Below are positions 32,480 to 40,751 of a stretch of DNA of 46,357 nucleotides, one piece after another. The stretch spans positions 1-46,357 of the forward strand of contig NZ_BMVO01000033.1 of assembly GCF_014650755.1 (NCBI RefSeq), given 5' to 3'. The position numbers and the translations under genes are program-made. The DNA is from Streptomyces chryseus. Lineage in GTDB: Bacteria; Actinomycetota; Actinomycetes; Streptomycetales; Streptomycetaceae. Position 1 is the first letter of the stretch. Every line of letters starts with the position of its first letter. The notes beneath the pieces are model-generated. The model had not been told where the DNA came from, made no database searches, and worked only from the letters and a program-made list of their open reading frames with translations.

Positions 32480-32648
32480 CGTCCTGCCCCTCCCCGGTGT
32501 TCCGACCCTTTCAGAAGTCGCTCCTGCCCCGGAATCCGGATCCCATGCGTCATTACTTTCCGCGTTTATCCGACCAAGATTCGGTAACACTCCGTAACGA
32601 CAGAGCGGAATCCTCGTACGAGGAAGCCCCGGAGAAAGGTGGGAACTC

Positions 32649-33284
32649 ATGTCTACGGGCGCTGTGGTCCTTCTGGGTGTGGTGGCCGCGATCATCACGG
32701 CACTCCTGCTGGCCCGGCCGGTGGCGCAGGCTGCCCCCGACGACCTGCGCCGCAGGTTCGGGCCGGAATTCGACGAGACGGCCGCACGGCACGGCGGCGA
32801 CGTCCGGGCGGCCGAGCGCGACCTCGGCGCGCGGCTGCGGCGGTTCGGGGGCCTGCGCGTCAAGAGCCTGACGACGGCGGCGCGTGAGCGGTACGCCGCG
32901 CAGTGGGCCGGGCTGCAGGAGCGGTTCGTCGACGCGCCGGGGGCGGTCGTCGCGCAGGCCGACGCGTTGCTGGACAGCCTGGCGCGCGACCGGGGCTTCC
33001 CCGCCGACTCCTTCCAGCGGCAGTACGAGGCGCTGTCCGTGCACTGCCCCCACGAGGCGGGCGCGCGTCGTCGGCTCCGGGAGGCCGCCGAGCGCGCGGC
33101 GGCGGGTGACACGGACACCGAGGCGCTGCGCAAGGCCCTGCTCGCGGGCCGCGCGCTGTTCGCCGAGCTGATCAGGACCCGCCCGCAGGACGAGGGCGCC
33201 CGCGGGCCCAGCGCCCTGCAGCGCCTCCCCCGCCGCCCGCACCTCCCGGCCCAGCGGGTCGCGGCGCACCAGCGCGCCGACTGA
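32649..33284 (+). CDS. single-span membrane protein of unknown function
   Basis: A 211-residue protein has an N-terminal hydrophobic segment (about 4-25) with an Ala-rich tail resembling a signal anchor. The long hydrophilic helical part (about 30-180) is rich in R, E, D and A. LRRRFGPEFDETAARHGGD and ARERYAAQWAGLQERFVDAP are typical of actinobacterial proteins found next to sigma factor genes; no enzyme motif is seen. GGAGAAAGG precedes ATG 32649. Upstream on the same strand a weak GTTT...CGGTAA pair (32564-32587) could be a SigB-type promoter. It is divergent from the SigB/SigF-type gene. Confidence 0.7.
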   Translation: MSTGAVVLLGVVAAIITALLLARPVAQAAPDDLRRRFGPEFDETAARHGGDVRAAERDLGARLRRFGGLRVKSLTTAARERYAAQWAGLQERFVDAPGAVVAQADALLDSLARDRGFPADSFQRQYEALSVHCPHEAGARRRLREAAERAAAGDTDTEALRKALLAGRALFAELIRTRPQDEGARGPSALQRLPRRPHLPAQRVAAHQRAD

Positions 33285-33384
33285 GTCGGCGTCCGGCGCG
33301 AGGGGGAGCCCCCCGCCGGAGAGCCTGCGGGGGCGCCCTGATCCACTGGTCGGCACTGGTTCAGCGGTCGGCCGGGAGTGTGGT

Positions 33385-33942
33385 GTGTCCGAGCAGTCCA
33401 AGCCTTTTCTGTACGTCGTCGTCTGCGCGGCCGGGGGCGCCGACGGGGTGGGGCGGCTCGTCACCGCCGCGCGGGAGCGGGGATGGGAGGTGGGCGTGAT
33501 CGCCACGCCGCAGGGGCTCGGCTTCATCGACGAGGGAGCGGTGGAGGCGCTGACCGGAAGGCCGGTGCGTTCCGCGTGGCGGGCACCCGGCGAGCCGCGG
33601 CCGTTTCCCCCGGCGGACGCCATAGCCGTCGCCCCGGCCACGTTCAACACCGTCAACAAGTGGGCCGCGGGCATCGCGGACACCCTGGCCGTGGCCACGC
33701 TGTGCGAGGCGTACGGCGCGGGGGTGCCCACCGCCGTCCTGCCCTCCGTGAGCCCGGCCCTGGCCGCCCACCCCGCGTACCGGCAGAGCATCGAGCGGCT
33801 GCGGGGGATGGGCGTCCTGGTGGGAGGCGGTTCGGGGCCGTTCCGGTGGGAGGAGGCGCTGGAGCTGCTGGCGGGCGCCGGCCTCCCGGTGACGGGCCCT
33901 CGGCGCGGGTCCGGTGAGCGCGGGTCCGGTGCGCCCGGGTGA
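33385..33942 (+). CDS. flavoprotein (PPC decarboxylase-like fold)
   Basis: The 185-residue Rossmann-like flavoprotein runs from GTG 33385 after GGGAG. YVVVCAAGGADGVGRLVTAARERGWEVGVI opens the nucleotide-binding fold. The APATFNTVNKWAAGIADTLA segment (about 80-99) matches the FMN-binding region of the HFCD/PPC-decarboxylase-like family. Family members bind FMN and decarboxylate or reduce cysteine-type substrates; the substrate here is unknown. Its C-terminus falls inside a 25-bp tandem duplication that spans the stop codon. Confidence 0.82.
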   Translation: MSEQSKPFLYVVVCAAGGADGVGRLVTAARERGWEVGVIATPQGLGFIDEGAVEALTGRPVRSAWRAPGEPRPFPPADAIAVAPATFNTVNKWAAGIADTLAVATLCEAYGAGVPTAVLPSVSPALAAHPAYRQSIERLRGMGVLVGGGSGPFRWEEALELLAGAGLPVTGPRRGSGERGSGAPG

Positions 33943-33963
33943 GCGCGGGTCCGGTGCGCCCGG
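33914..33963 (+). repeat. 25-bp tandem duplication across a stop codon
   Basis: The unit at 33914-33938 is repeated exactly at 33939-33963; the TGA of the flavoprotein is at 33940-33942. A partial extra copy lies just upstream (about 33903-33915). Confidence 0.85.
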
Positions 33964-33979
33964 TTAGTGGTGCGCCGGC

Positions 33980-35092
33980 TCAGCGGGGCGACTCGGCGGT
34001 GGTCTCGGGACCGGGGCCCGGGGTGTCGGCGGAGCTGGGCTCGGGGGAGAGCCAGGCCATGCCGATGAGCACCGCCGCGAGGAAGGCGATGGCGCCGGCG
34101 ATCGCGCTCGCCACGCGGGGGCGGCGGCGTACGAACTTCCGGGTGCTCGGCCGCTGCATGGGCGGCGCGGCGCGGCGGCGGGACGCCGGACGCGGGGCGC
34201 CGGTGGAGGGCAGCGAGTACGTCGTGGTGGACGGCGGCGGCGGGCCGTTCGCCGGGACCGGGGAGGGCAGCGGCTCAGGGCGGCCGCGCCAGGAGTCCTG
34301 ACGGAACCAGTCGGCGGCCTGCTCGGCCGTCGGACGGTCCTCGGGCTGCTTGGCGAGCAGCCCCAGCAAGTACGCCTCGAACGGGGCCGGCACGTCGACG
34401 CCGAGATGGCGTGGCGGCACGGGCGCCGCGTCCACGTGCTGGTACAGCGTGCCGGTCGCCGTGTCCGCCTGGAACGGCGGCCGCCCCGCGAGGAGTTGGT
34501 AGAGGACGCAGCCGAGCGAGTACATGTCGGAGGCCGGGCCGGCGGGTCTGCCCAGTGCGCGCTCGGGAGCCAGGTAGAGGCTGGTGCCCACGATCTGGCC
34601 GGCAGTGGTGAGCGCGGTGGCGGGGTCGTCGACGAACTGGGCGATGCCGAAGTCCGCGATCTTGACCGTGCCGTCGTGACTCGTCATCAGGTTGCCGGGC
34701 TTGATGTCCCGGTGCACGACACCCTGACGGTGGGCCGCCGCCAGGCCGGCGGCCGCCTGGGCGGCGATGCCGGCGACCCGCTCGGCCCGCAACGCGCCCT
34801 CGGTGAGCAGGGTCTGAGCCAGACTCGTCCCCTCGACGAGCTCCATGACGAGGTAGAAGCGGTCCTCCCACGCCCCGAAGTCGAACACCGCCACCAGATG
34901 CGGATGGCTCAGCCGGGCGGCGGTCTGGGCCTCCAGCCGGAACCGGGCGGCGGCCGAGGCGTCGGCCCCGTTGCCGAGCAGCAGCTTGACGGCGACTGGC
35001 CGGCCCAGCACCTCGTCCGTAGCCCGCCAGACCTCTCCCATCCCGCCCCGCCCGATGGGTGTGTCCAGCCGGTATCTGTCCGCCACCAGCAC
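33980..35092 (-). CDS. membrane Ser/Thr protein kinase (Hanks type)
   Basis: The 370-residue protein has an N-terminal kinase domain (about 1-265): the glycine loop GRGGMGEV, K36 in VAVKLL, HRDIKPGNL (D129), DFG (147-149) and APERALG. A Pro/Ser/Arg-rich linker, one transmembrane helix (about residues 340-357) and a short outside tail of about 20 residues follow. No PASTA or other ligand domain is fused. The start is GTG 35092. A PP2C phosphatase gene lies 2 kb away on the same strand, a likely functional opposite, though the two are not adjacent. Confidence 0.93.
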   Translation of the reverse strand: MLVADRYRLDTPIGRGGMGEVWRATDEVLGRPVAVKLLLGNGADASAAARFRLEAQTAARLSHPHLVAVFDFGAWEDRFYLVMELVEGTSLAQTLLTEGALRAERVAGIAAQAAAGLAAAHRQGVVHRDIKPGNLMTSHDGTVKIADFGIAQFVDDPATALTTAGQIVGTSLYLAPERALGRPAGPASDMYSLGCVLYQLLAGRPPFQADTATGTLYQHVDAAPVPPRHLGVDVPAPFEAYLLGLLAKQPEDRPTAEQAADWFRQDSWRGRPEPLPSPVPANGPPPPSTTTYSLPSTGAPRPASRRRAAPPMQRPSTRKFVRRRPRVASAIAGAIAFLAAVLIGMAWLSPEPSSADTPGPGPETTAESPR

Positions 35093-35286
35093 TTGCGCAC
35101 CAACCCCGATTCACTGTGACAATCTCAAGGCTGCTGAACCTACTTCACGCCGTTGTCACCCCTTCGGGTGAGGGCTGGAGTTACGCCGGATCAGGCGTTC
35201 AGGGACATGGGCGCGGGGGGTACCCCCACCGCGGGTGTCCTGCCTGCCGCATGGGCGCAGGCGGCCCTCTCAACCACCCTTGTCGC

Positions 35287-36798
35287 ATGACGACTTACTC
35301 CCAACAGGCCACCCGAAGTCTCCTTCTCGCACTCTCGGTCGCGGCCGTGGCGTCCACCCTGACCGCCGCACCGGCCGCGGCGAGCGGCGCCGCCGGAACG
35401 CCCGCCCTCGACTGGAAGCCCTGCGTCCGCGAGGACGGGCCCACCGGCCAGGAGTGCGCCGAGCTGCCCGTACCGCTCGACTACCGCGACCCGGACGGCC
35501 GGCAGCTCACCCTCGCCGTCTCCCGTGTCCCCGGCGACCGGCCGCAGGCGCGGCGCGGGACGCTGCTGGTGGTCCCCGGCGGGCCCGGCGGCTCGGGGGT
35601 GCGGCGGCTGACGCAGAAGGGGGCGGCGCTGCGGGAGGCGACGGGAGGGGCGTACGACATCGTCAGCTTCGACCCGCGCGGTGTGGGCGCGAGCACCCGG
35701 GCGAACTGCGGCCTCGACGAGGGCGACCGCCACCTGGTGACGCTCCGCGGCTGGCCGGGGCCGAACGGTGAGATCGGCGAGAACGTCGCCCGCGCCCGCC
35801 GCGTCGCCGACGCGTGCGCCCGCAACGGCGGCGACGAACTTCGCAGCTTCACCACGGCGAACGAGGTGCGGGACATCGACCGCTTCCGGCGGGCGCTGGG
35901 CGAGGAGAAGCTGTTGGCCTGGGCCCTCTCGTACGGGACGTACGTAGCGGCGGTGTACGCGCAGAAGTACCCGCGGCACACCGACCGCTGGGTGCTGGAC
36001 AGCAGCGGGGACCCCGACCCGGCCCGGGTCGCGCGGGGCTGGCTGGCGAACATGTCGGCGGGGGCGGACGGCCGCTTCCCCGACTTCGCGGCCTGGGCGG
36101 CCGACCCGGCGCGGGAGGCGCGGGGACTGCGGCTGGCCCGCAGGCCGCAGGACGTACGGCCGCTGGTGCTGGGCCTCGCGGCGCGGCTGGACCGGGAGCC
36201 GAGGCCGTCCGACCGGCCGGGTACGCCGCTGACCGGCAACCGCCTGCGGCAGGCCCTGCAGAACGCGCTGACCAGCGACGGAGCCTTCCCGCAGATCGCC
36301 GCGCTCATCAAGCAGGCCCTGGACCCGGACGCCGAGGTGGTGCTGACCCCCGACATCGCCACGGCGCTCTCGGACGAGGACGCGGCGGTGACGGTCGGGG
36401 TGATCTGCAACGACGTGCGGTGGTCCGGGCCGGCCCCGGCGCCGTACCAGCGGGCCGTCCTCGCCGACCGGGCCCGGTATCCCCTGACGGCCGGGATGCC
36501 GGTCAACGTCACGCCGTGCTCCTTCTGGAAGGGAGCGCCGGTGGAGAAGCCCACCCGGATCACCGGTCGCGGCCCCTCGAACATCCTGATGGTCCAGAGC
36601 CTCCGTGACTCCGCCACGCCGTACTTCGGGGGGCTGAGGATGCGCGAGGCGCTGGGCGACCGGGCCCGTCTCGTCACGGTGGAGCACGGTGGCCACGTCG
36701 TCTACCTGGGCAACGGCAACGCGTGCGGTGACCGTGCGGTCAGCACGTTCCTCACGACGGGGGAGCGGCCGGCGCGCGACTCGTACTGCGCGGACTGA
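35287..36798 (+). CDS. secreted alpha/beta hydrolase (tripeptidyl aminopeptidase-like, TAP type)
   Basis: The 503-residue precursor has an Ala-rich signal peptide (about 1-33). The N-terminal part carries oxyanion-hole-type GGPGGSGV near residue 97 and the nucleophile elbow ALSYGTY near 217. The C-terminal TAP-like region ends with the catalytic histidine in VEHGGHVVY near 476. This order matches Streptomyces secreted tripeptidyl aminopeptidases, which release tripeptides from protein N-termini; the exact specificity is inferred. ATG 35287 is chosen because a signal peptide follows. It is divergent from the kinase gene. Confidence 0.9.
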   Translation: MTTYSQQATRSLLLALSVAAVASTLTAAPAAASGAAGTPALDWKPCVREDGPTGQECAELPVPLDYRDPDGRQLTLAVSRVPGDRPQARRGTLLVVPGGPGGSGVRRLTQKGAALREATGGAYDIVSFDPRGVGASTRANCGLDEGDRHLVTLRGWPGPNGEIGENVARARRVADACARNGGDELRSFTTANEVRDIDRFRRALGEEKLLAWALSYGTYVAAVYAQKYPRHTDRWVLDSSGDPDPARVARGWLANMSAGADGRFPDFAAWAADPAREARGLRLARRPQDVRPLVLGLAARLDREPRPSDRPGTPLTGNRLRQALQNALTSDGAFPQIAALIKQALDPDAEVVLTPDIATALSDEDAAVTVGVICNDVRWSGPAPAPYQRAVLADRARYPLTAGMPVNVTPCSFWKGAPVEKPTRITGRGPSNILMVQSLRDSATPYFGGLRMREALGDRARLVTVEHGGHVVYLGNGNACGDRAVSTFLTTGERPARDSYCAD

Positions 36799-36900
36799 GC
36801 GGGGCGCGCCCGGCCGACGACGGCCGGTGGCCGCCCGCCCGACGACCGGTGGCAGCCCGACGAACGGCCGGTCGCCGTGCGGGCGGCGGCGGCCGGTCTC

Positions 36901-37641
36901 CTAGGCGCTGACGCGTACCGTCGCGAACGTGATGTTGTCGGGGCCGCCCGCCTCGATCGCCCCCTTCCAGAGTTCGAACGCGGCCCGGGCGCCGTCGTGC
37001 TCCCCCAGGACCCCGGCGATCTCCTCGTCCGGGCACGGGTCGGTCAGCCCGTCCGTGCACACCAGGTAGCGGTCGCCCGCCGACAGCGCGCGGGTCGTCA
37101 CGTGGGGTGTGACCGTACTGAACACGGAGCTGCCGCCGAGCGTCTGGGTGACAGCCGAAGTGGTACGGCGCCCGGGCGGCGGCAGCGGGCTGTCGTCCAC
37201 GCTGACCTGCCCGAACCCTTGCGGGGACGCTTCGAAGACCTTGCTGTCGCCCACGTTGAACACCAGGACCGACGAGGCCAGCACGACGACGCCCGCGATC
37301 GTGGTCCCCATGGTGAACAGGTCCGGATCGCCGTCGGCGGCGGAGTACACCGCCCGATTGCACAGTGCCAGAGCGGCACGGACGGCTTCCTCACTGTCCA
37401 ATGACGCTCCCAGGGCGGCCAGTTGGCGTACGACCAGCGAACTGGCCACCTCGCCGGCCGGCTGCCCGCCGAGCCCGTCGGCGACGGCGACGACGAGCGG
37501 GGTGCCGAGGGGGAAGACGAGCGTCTGGGGGTTCTCTGTCACCGTGCCGCAGAGCGTCCACGGTCCGGCGACGAGGCTGTCCTCGTTGTGCTCGCGCATC
37601 AGCCCGGGATGGCTCAGGGCGGTCACAGCTGTGTACGGCAC
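36901..37641 (-). CDS. PP2C-family Ser/Thr phosphatase
   Basis: The 246-residue phosphatase runs from GTG 37641 after GAGAGGCGGGA. All PP2C motifs are in place: REHNEDS, VAVADGLGGQPAGEVAS, TMGTTIAG, FNVGDSKVF, CTDGLTD and GGPDNITFA. It should need Mn or Mg and reverse Ser/Thr phosphorylation. The frame stays open upstream to about 38040, where a lanthipeptide-synthetase remnant is encoded, but the strong start signal shows the phosphatase begins at 37641. The nearby kinase is a candidate partner. Confidence 0.92.
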   Translation of the reverse strand: MPYTAVTALSHPGLMREHNEDSLVAGPWTLCGTVTENPQTLVFPLGTPLVVAVADGLGGQPAGEVASSLVVRQLAALGASLDSEEAVRAALALCNRAVYSAADGDPDLFTMGTTIAGVVVLASSVLVFNVGDSKVFEASPQGFGQVSVDDSPLPPPGRRTTSAVTQTLGGSSVFSTVTPHVTTRALSAGDRYLVCTDGLTDPCPDEEIAGVLGEHDGARAAFELWKGAIEAGGPDNITFATVRVSA

Positions 37642-37780
37642 CGGAAGTCCCGCCTCTCCGCGCTGGAAGGCACGTCCTCCCCACCATTGTCCCGCCGCGC
37701 CGCCCGGAACCGGGGGGCGCCCGGTGGCGTGGCCCCCGGCTCGGTCGTTGGCGGTCCGGCGGCCGGATCCGGCCGGGCAC

Positions 37781-38040
37781 CTGGAACGGTGGTCCGCGCC
37801 CCCAGCGCGCGGGTCGCTGAGTATGTACGGTCCCGGCCGGCCGTCCAGGTACTGGCCGAGCTCGGTGAGCACCCGCCGCAGCGGTGCCTCGTCCGCCGGG
37901 CAGACGGTCACGAATTTGCCGCTGGATCCCCGGTGCGCGTACTTCGCGTCGGCCAGGAGCGGGTAGTCCTTGCCGGGGAGGAGCTTGAACGGAATCCGGC
38001 GGAGGACCCAGTAGTCCCACACGGCGGCGATGATCTCCAC
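37781..38040 (-). pseudogene. remnant of a class III/IV lanthipeptide synthetase (LanKC/RamC-like)
   Basis: On the minus strand the frame from GTG 38040 reads VEIIAAVWDYWVLRRIPFKLL, then LADAKYAHRGSSGKFVTVCP, VLTELGQYLDG and GPYILSDP. This matches the N-terminal domain of RamC/LanKC enzymes (the HRGSSGKFVTVYP and GPYILSD segments). After GPYILSDP the homology (RWGRGP) continues only in another frame, so a frameshift breaks it near 37810. The kinase and cyclase domains, precursor gene and transporter are missing. It is a decayed fragment, upstream of and in frame with the PP2C gene. Confidence 0.8.
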
Positions 38041-38070
38041 GCCCGGGACCGTGACGTCCGCACACCTGGC

Positions 38071-38220
38071 AGGGGGAGCGGATCGGCCCCGAGCCCGTGC
38101 GCGCGGTAGCGGTGGTTGGGCCCGGAGGCGTGTGCGCGGGAGCGGTCCGGCCTCGAAGCCGGGCGCGCGGGAGCAGTCCGCCCCCGAGACGTCCGCGCGG
38201 GAGCGGTCCGGCCCGGGGCC
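38071..38220. repeat. degenerate tandem repeat, period about 30-33 bp
   Basis: About five units with the core GCGCGGGAGCGGTCCGGCC-like start at 38071, 38101, 38134, 38165 and 38195. They lie between the LanKC remnant and the DUF72 gene and hold no gene. Confidence 0.6.
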
Positions 38221-38224
38221 GTGG

Positions 38225-38989
38225 TCAGCGAGGAGGCGTGCGGCTGACCGTCCGGCCCAGCGCGGACGCTTCCCGCCCGAACCTGGCGGCGTCCACGACC
38301 GCCGCGCCGCCCATGTCGTTGTTGAAGTACACGAACACGTCGTCCTCGTCGGACCAGGCGTCCGCCACACGCCGCGCCCAGGAGCCCAGTGCCTGCCGCC
38401 CGTAGTGCGGCGGCGGCTGGGCGGTGCCGCCGTGGAACCGCACGTACCCCCACGACGCGGTCCGCCACAGCGGCGTGACCGGACGGGAACCACGATCGGC
38501 CCAGCACAGGGCGCTGCCGTGCCGCTCCAGCACCTCCCGCAGCTCCCCCTCCACCTCCCACCACGAGGGGTGCCGCAGCTCGACGGCCACCCGCACCGAG
38601 CCGGGGAAGCACCCCAGGCAGGCGTCCAACGCCGCGATGTCCGTACGGAAGTTGGGGGGAAGCTGCAGAAGCACGGGACCCATCCGGTCGCCGAGGCCGG
38701 CGGTACGGTCCATCAGCCGGCTCACGGGCTCCTGCGGGTCGCGCAGCCGCTTCAGGTGGGTCAGGTAGCGGCTGGCCTTGACGGCCATGACGAATCCCTC
38801 GGGGGTCCGCTCCCGCCAGGAGACGAAAGTCTCCCGGGTGGGCAGCCGGTAGAAGGCGTTGTTGTTCTCGACCGTGGCGAAGTGGCGTACGTACTCCTCC
38901 AGCCAGAGCCGCTGGGGCTGTTCGGACGGATACAGACCGCCGCGCCAGTCCTTGTACTGCCATCCGGAGGTTCCGACGAGCAAGGGCAT
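38225..38989 (-). CDS. DUF72-family protein
   Basis: The 254-residue TIM-barrel-like protein starts at ATG 38989 (MPLLVGTSGWQYKDWRGGLYP). Conserved points are GTSGWQYKDW, YVRHFATVENNNAFYRLPT, FVMAVKASRYLTHLKRL, LLQLPPNF, ELRHPSWW and YFNNDMGGAAV. These are the family landmarks; members are proposed to be metal-dependent hydrolases or epimerase-like, but no activity is settled. The length and motifs are complete, and a TAA-free stop lies just before the repeat region. Confidence 0.88.
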   Translation of the reverse strand: MPLLVGTSGWQYKDWRGGLYPSEQPQRLWLEEYVRHFATVENNNAFYRLPTRETFVSWRERTPEGFVMAVKASRYLTHLKRLRDPQEPVSRLMDRTAGLGDRMGPVLLQLPPNFRTDIAALDACLGCFPGSVRVAVELRHPSWWEVEGELREVLERHGSALCWADRGSRPVTPLWRTASWGYVRFHGGTAQPPPHYGRQALGSWARRVADAWSDEDDVFVYFNNDMGGAAVVDAARFGREASALGRTVSRTPPR

Positions 38990-39128
38990 GCTCCGATGCC
39001 TGCCCGGAATCCGGTGCCCGGCACGGTGGGGCCCGGGACCGGCCTCCAAGCGGGTGAAAGCGCGGCACGTCGTGGGCGGCGTACGGACCGAAAAGCGTAC
39101 TGGCGGGTTATCTGTTGCTTGCCCACCG

Positions 39129-39152
39129 GCCGTGACGTCACCGCGTCACGGC
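39129..39152 (+). promoter_or_regulatory. leader hairpin upstream of the Rpf-like gene
   Basis: The stem is formed by GCCGTGACG (39129-39137) and CGTCACGGC (39144-39152), nine perfect pairs with a six-base loop, 30 bp before the start codon. It may be an operator or part of a leader. Confidence 0.4.
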
Positions 39153-39181
39153 GCTGCCGGAGTCAGCGGAGGAGAACTCGG

Positions 39182-39982
39182 ATGTCGCCTTCACCCTTTG
39201 CCAAGCGGTCTGTCCAAACGGTCCTGTCTCTGATGCTGGTACTCCTGAGCGCGCTGGGCCTCGCCGGCCAGAGCACGGCGAGCGCCGCGACGCGGTCGGC
39301 CGCCCCGCAGGCCGCGCCGCAGTCGGGCGCTCTGCACTCGGTCCTTCCGCAGTCGGTCCTCCCGCAGTCGGTTCTTCCGCGGACCGCGCCGGCGCGGCCC
39401 GACTGGGAGAGCATCGCCGCCTGCGAGAGCAACGGCCGCTGGAACATCAACACCGGCAACGGCTACTACGGCGGGCTCCAGTTCGCGCCCTCCACGTGGC
39501 GCGCGTACGGCGGCCATCATTACGCGCCCCGCGCCGACCTGGCCACCCGGTCCCAACAGATCGCCGTAGCGACACGCGTCGCCCAGGACCGCGGCCTCTC
39601 CGCCTGGCCCAACTGCGGACGGCGCCACAGTGCGAGCAGCTCCAGCTCCAGCAGCACCGGGACGGCATCCGGCACCAGCGGCTCCGGAGTGACCGCCGCC
39701 CAGCCGCAGCGCCAGTTCCAGCCGCAGGTACAGCCGCAGCCCCGGATCCAGCCGCAGCGTCAGGCCCAGCCCCCGGCCGCGGTCCCCGCTCCGTCGCGCG
39801 GTTCCCACGAAGCCATCGCTTCGCAGACGTACGTCGTACAGCCCGGTGACTGCCTCTCCGTCATCGCCGACCGCGCCGACGTACGCGGCGGCACCCAGGC
39901 GCTGTACGAACTGAACCGGCACAAGCTCGACGAGGGCCCGGACCGCATCTACCCCGGCCAGCGTCTGCGACTGCACGCATGA
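39182..39982 (+). CDS. Rpf-type transglycosylase with LysM domain
   Basis: A 266-residue secreted protein has a signal peptide (about 1-36) and a linker with VLPQS tandem units. The transglycosylase/Rpf domain (about 72-145) has the catalytic glutamate E82 in ACESNGRWNINTGNGYYGGLQF. A Ser- and Gln/Pro-rich linker (about 145-210) and one C-terminal LysM domain (about 218-265) follow, starting YVVQPGDCLSVIADRA. Rpf enzymes cleave peptidoglycan and aid spore germination or resuscitation; LysM holds them to the wall. ATG 39182 follows GGAGGAG. Confidence 0.93.
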   Translation: MSPSPFAKRSVQTVLSLMLVLLSALGLAGQSTASAATRSAAPQAAPQSGALHSVLPQSVLPQSVLPRTAPARPDWESIAACESNGRWNINTGNGYYGGLQFAPSTWRAYGGHHYAPRADLATRSQQIAVATRVAQDRGLSAWPNCGRRHSASSSSSSSTGTASGTSGSGVTAAQPQRQFQPQVQPQPRIQPQRQAQPPAAVPAPSRGSHEAIASQTYVVQPGDCLSVIADRADVRGGTQALYELNRHKLDEGPDRIYPGQRLRLHA

Positions 39983-40332
39983 GGCCCGGGACGCGATCGC
40001 GCGTGTGCGACAGCCGAAACGTTTACGCCGCGGACCGAGCGAAGGTCCACCCCGCACCGCACCCCGTACGCCCCCGCGCTGCCTTCGGCGGCATCCGCTT
40101 CCCCCGCCACCGGCTCCAGGCCCAGTGGCTGTCGCGATCAGCGCACTTCGAGTACGCCGAGCGTCCCACGGAACAGCGGCGGGGCCAGGGAATCCCGACA
40201 TCGGGATCAGGGACATCGGGATCAGGGACATCGGGATCAGGGACATCGGGATCAGGGACGTCGGGAACGCCGGCATCGGGAACCGACTCAGGGGAAACGT
40301 GTTCCGAGGGAACGTGTTCCGTAGGGCGCGTC
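39983..40332. other. intergenic region with tandem repeats
   Basis: This 350-bp gap lies between convergent genes. It has no convincing gene, because the arginine/proline-rich reading frames in it look like composition artefacts. It holds the 15-bp repeat array (40197-40286) and two GGAACGTGTTCC-like palindromic elements (about 40292-40321) near the stop of the ABM-like gene. Confidence 0.7.
40197..40286. repeat. 15-bp tandem repeat array
   Basis: Four identical units of GACATCGGGATCAGG run at 40197-40256, then two diverged units to 40286. The 15-base period keeps reading frames, but no supported gene covers it. Confidence 0.9.
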
Positions 40333-40623
40333 CTACGGAATCGCGAGCTCACCGCCCCGGTAGTAGCCCTCGCGCTCCTCGACGACGTACGGAGCCATGG
40401 CATCGCGCCGCTGCTTCTCCGCGTCGGATCCCCGCCAGGAATCGCACGCCTGCCTGGATTCCCAGAACGACACCCCGGTGACCTCCTCCCCGTCCTCCGA
40501 CCAGTACGCGAAAGCTCTGCGCATGCCGTCCGGGTGCGCGCTCGGTCGCCAGGCCCTCTCGAAGTCCTCCAGGGCGCCCGGCCTGACGCGGCGTGTCGTC
40601 ACCCAGACGAAGTGCTCGTCCAT
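40333..40623 (-). CDS. antibiotic biosynthesis monooxygenase (ABM)-like protein
   Basis: The 96-residue protein starts at ATG 40623 after GGAGGAGGCC. The ferredoxin-like ABM fold is suggested by VWVTTRRVRPGALEDFERAWRP, YWSEDGEEVTGVSFWESRQACDSWRGSD and a C-terminal PYVVEEREGYYRGGELAIP. ABM proteins act without cofactors on small aromatic or quinone substrates, or serve as heme-degrading enzymes; the substrate here is unknown. The upstream in-frame extension is not supported. Confidence 0.8.
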   Translation of the reverse strand: MDEHFVWVTTRRVRPGALEDFERAWRPSAHPDGMRRAFAYWSEDGEEVTGVSFWESRQACDSWRGSDAEKQRRDAMAPYVVEEREGYYRGGELAIP

Positions 40624-40751
40624 CGTGGCCTCCTCCGGAGCGCCGGTTCGGTTCGCTCGCGCTCCCTCCGACCACCGTAGGCGCGCACCGGGACCACCGC
40701 CCATCGACGGCCGGGCGCCCGGCGGAAGGCGTTCCGGCGCGGCGGACTCTG

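Noticed and set aside
38071..38220. CRISPR array
   Set aside because: The units are unequal (30-33 bp), decayed, have no unique spacers, and no cas gene is near.
36901..38493. A fused LanKC-domain/PP2C protein
   Set aside because: The frame is open through both, but the synthetase homology is lost by frameshift near 37810, and a strong ribosome-binding site and GTG start the phosphatase at 37641.
39060..39181. c-di-AMP (ydaO) riboswitch before the Rpf gene
   Set aside because: The leader is short and the conserved riboswitch blocks are not visible; only a simple hairpin is seen.
40197..40286. CRISPR or coding repeat
   Set aside because: The 15-bp units are directly adjacent without spacers, and all frames across them lack start signals and domain matches.
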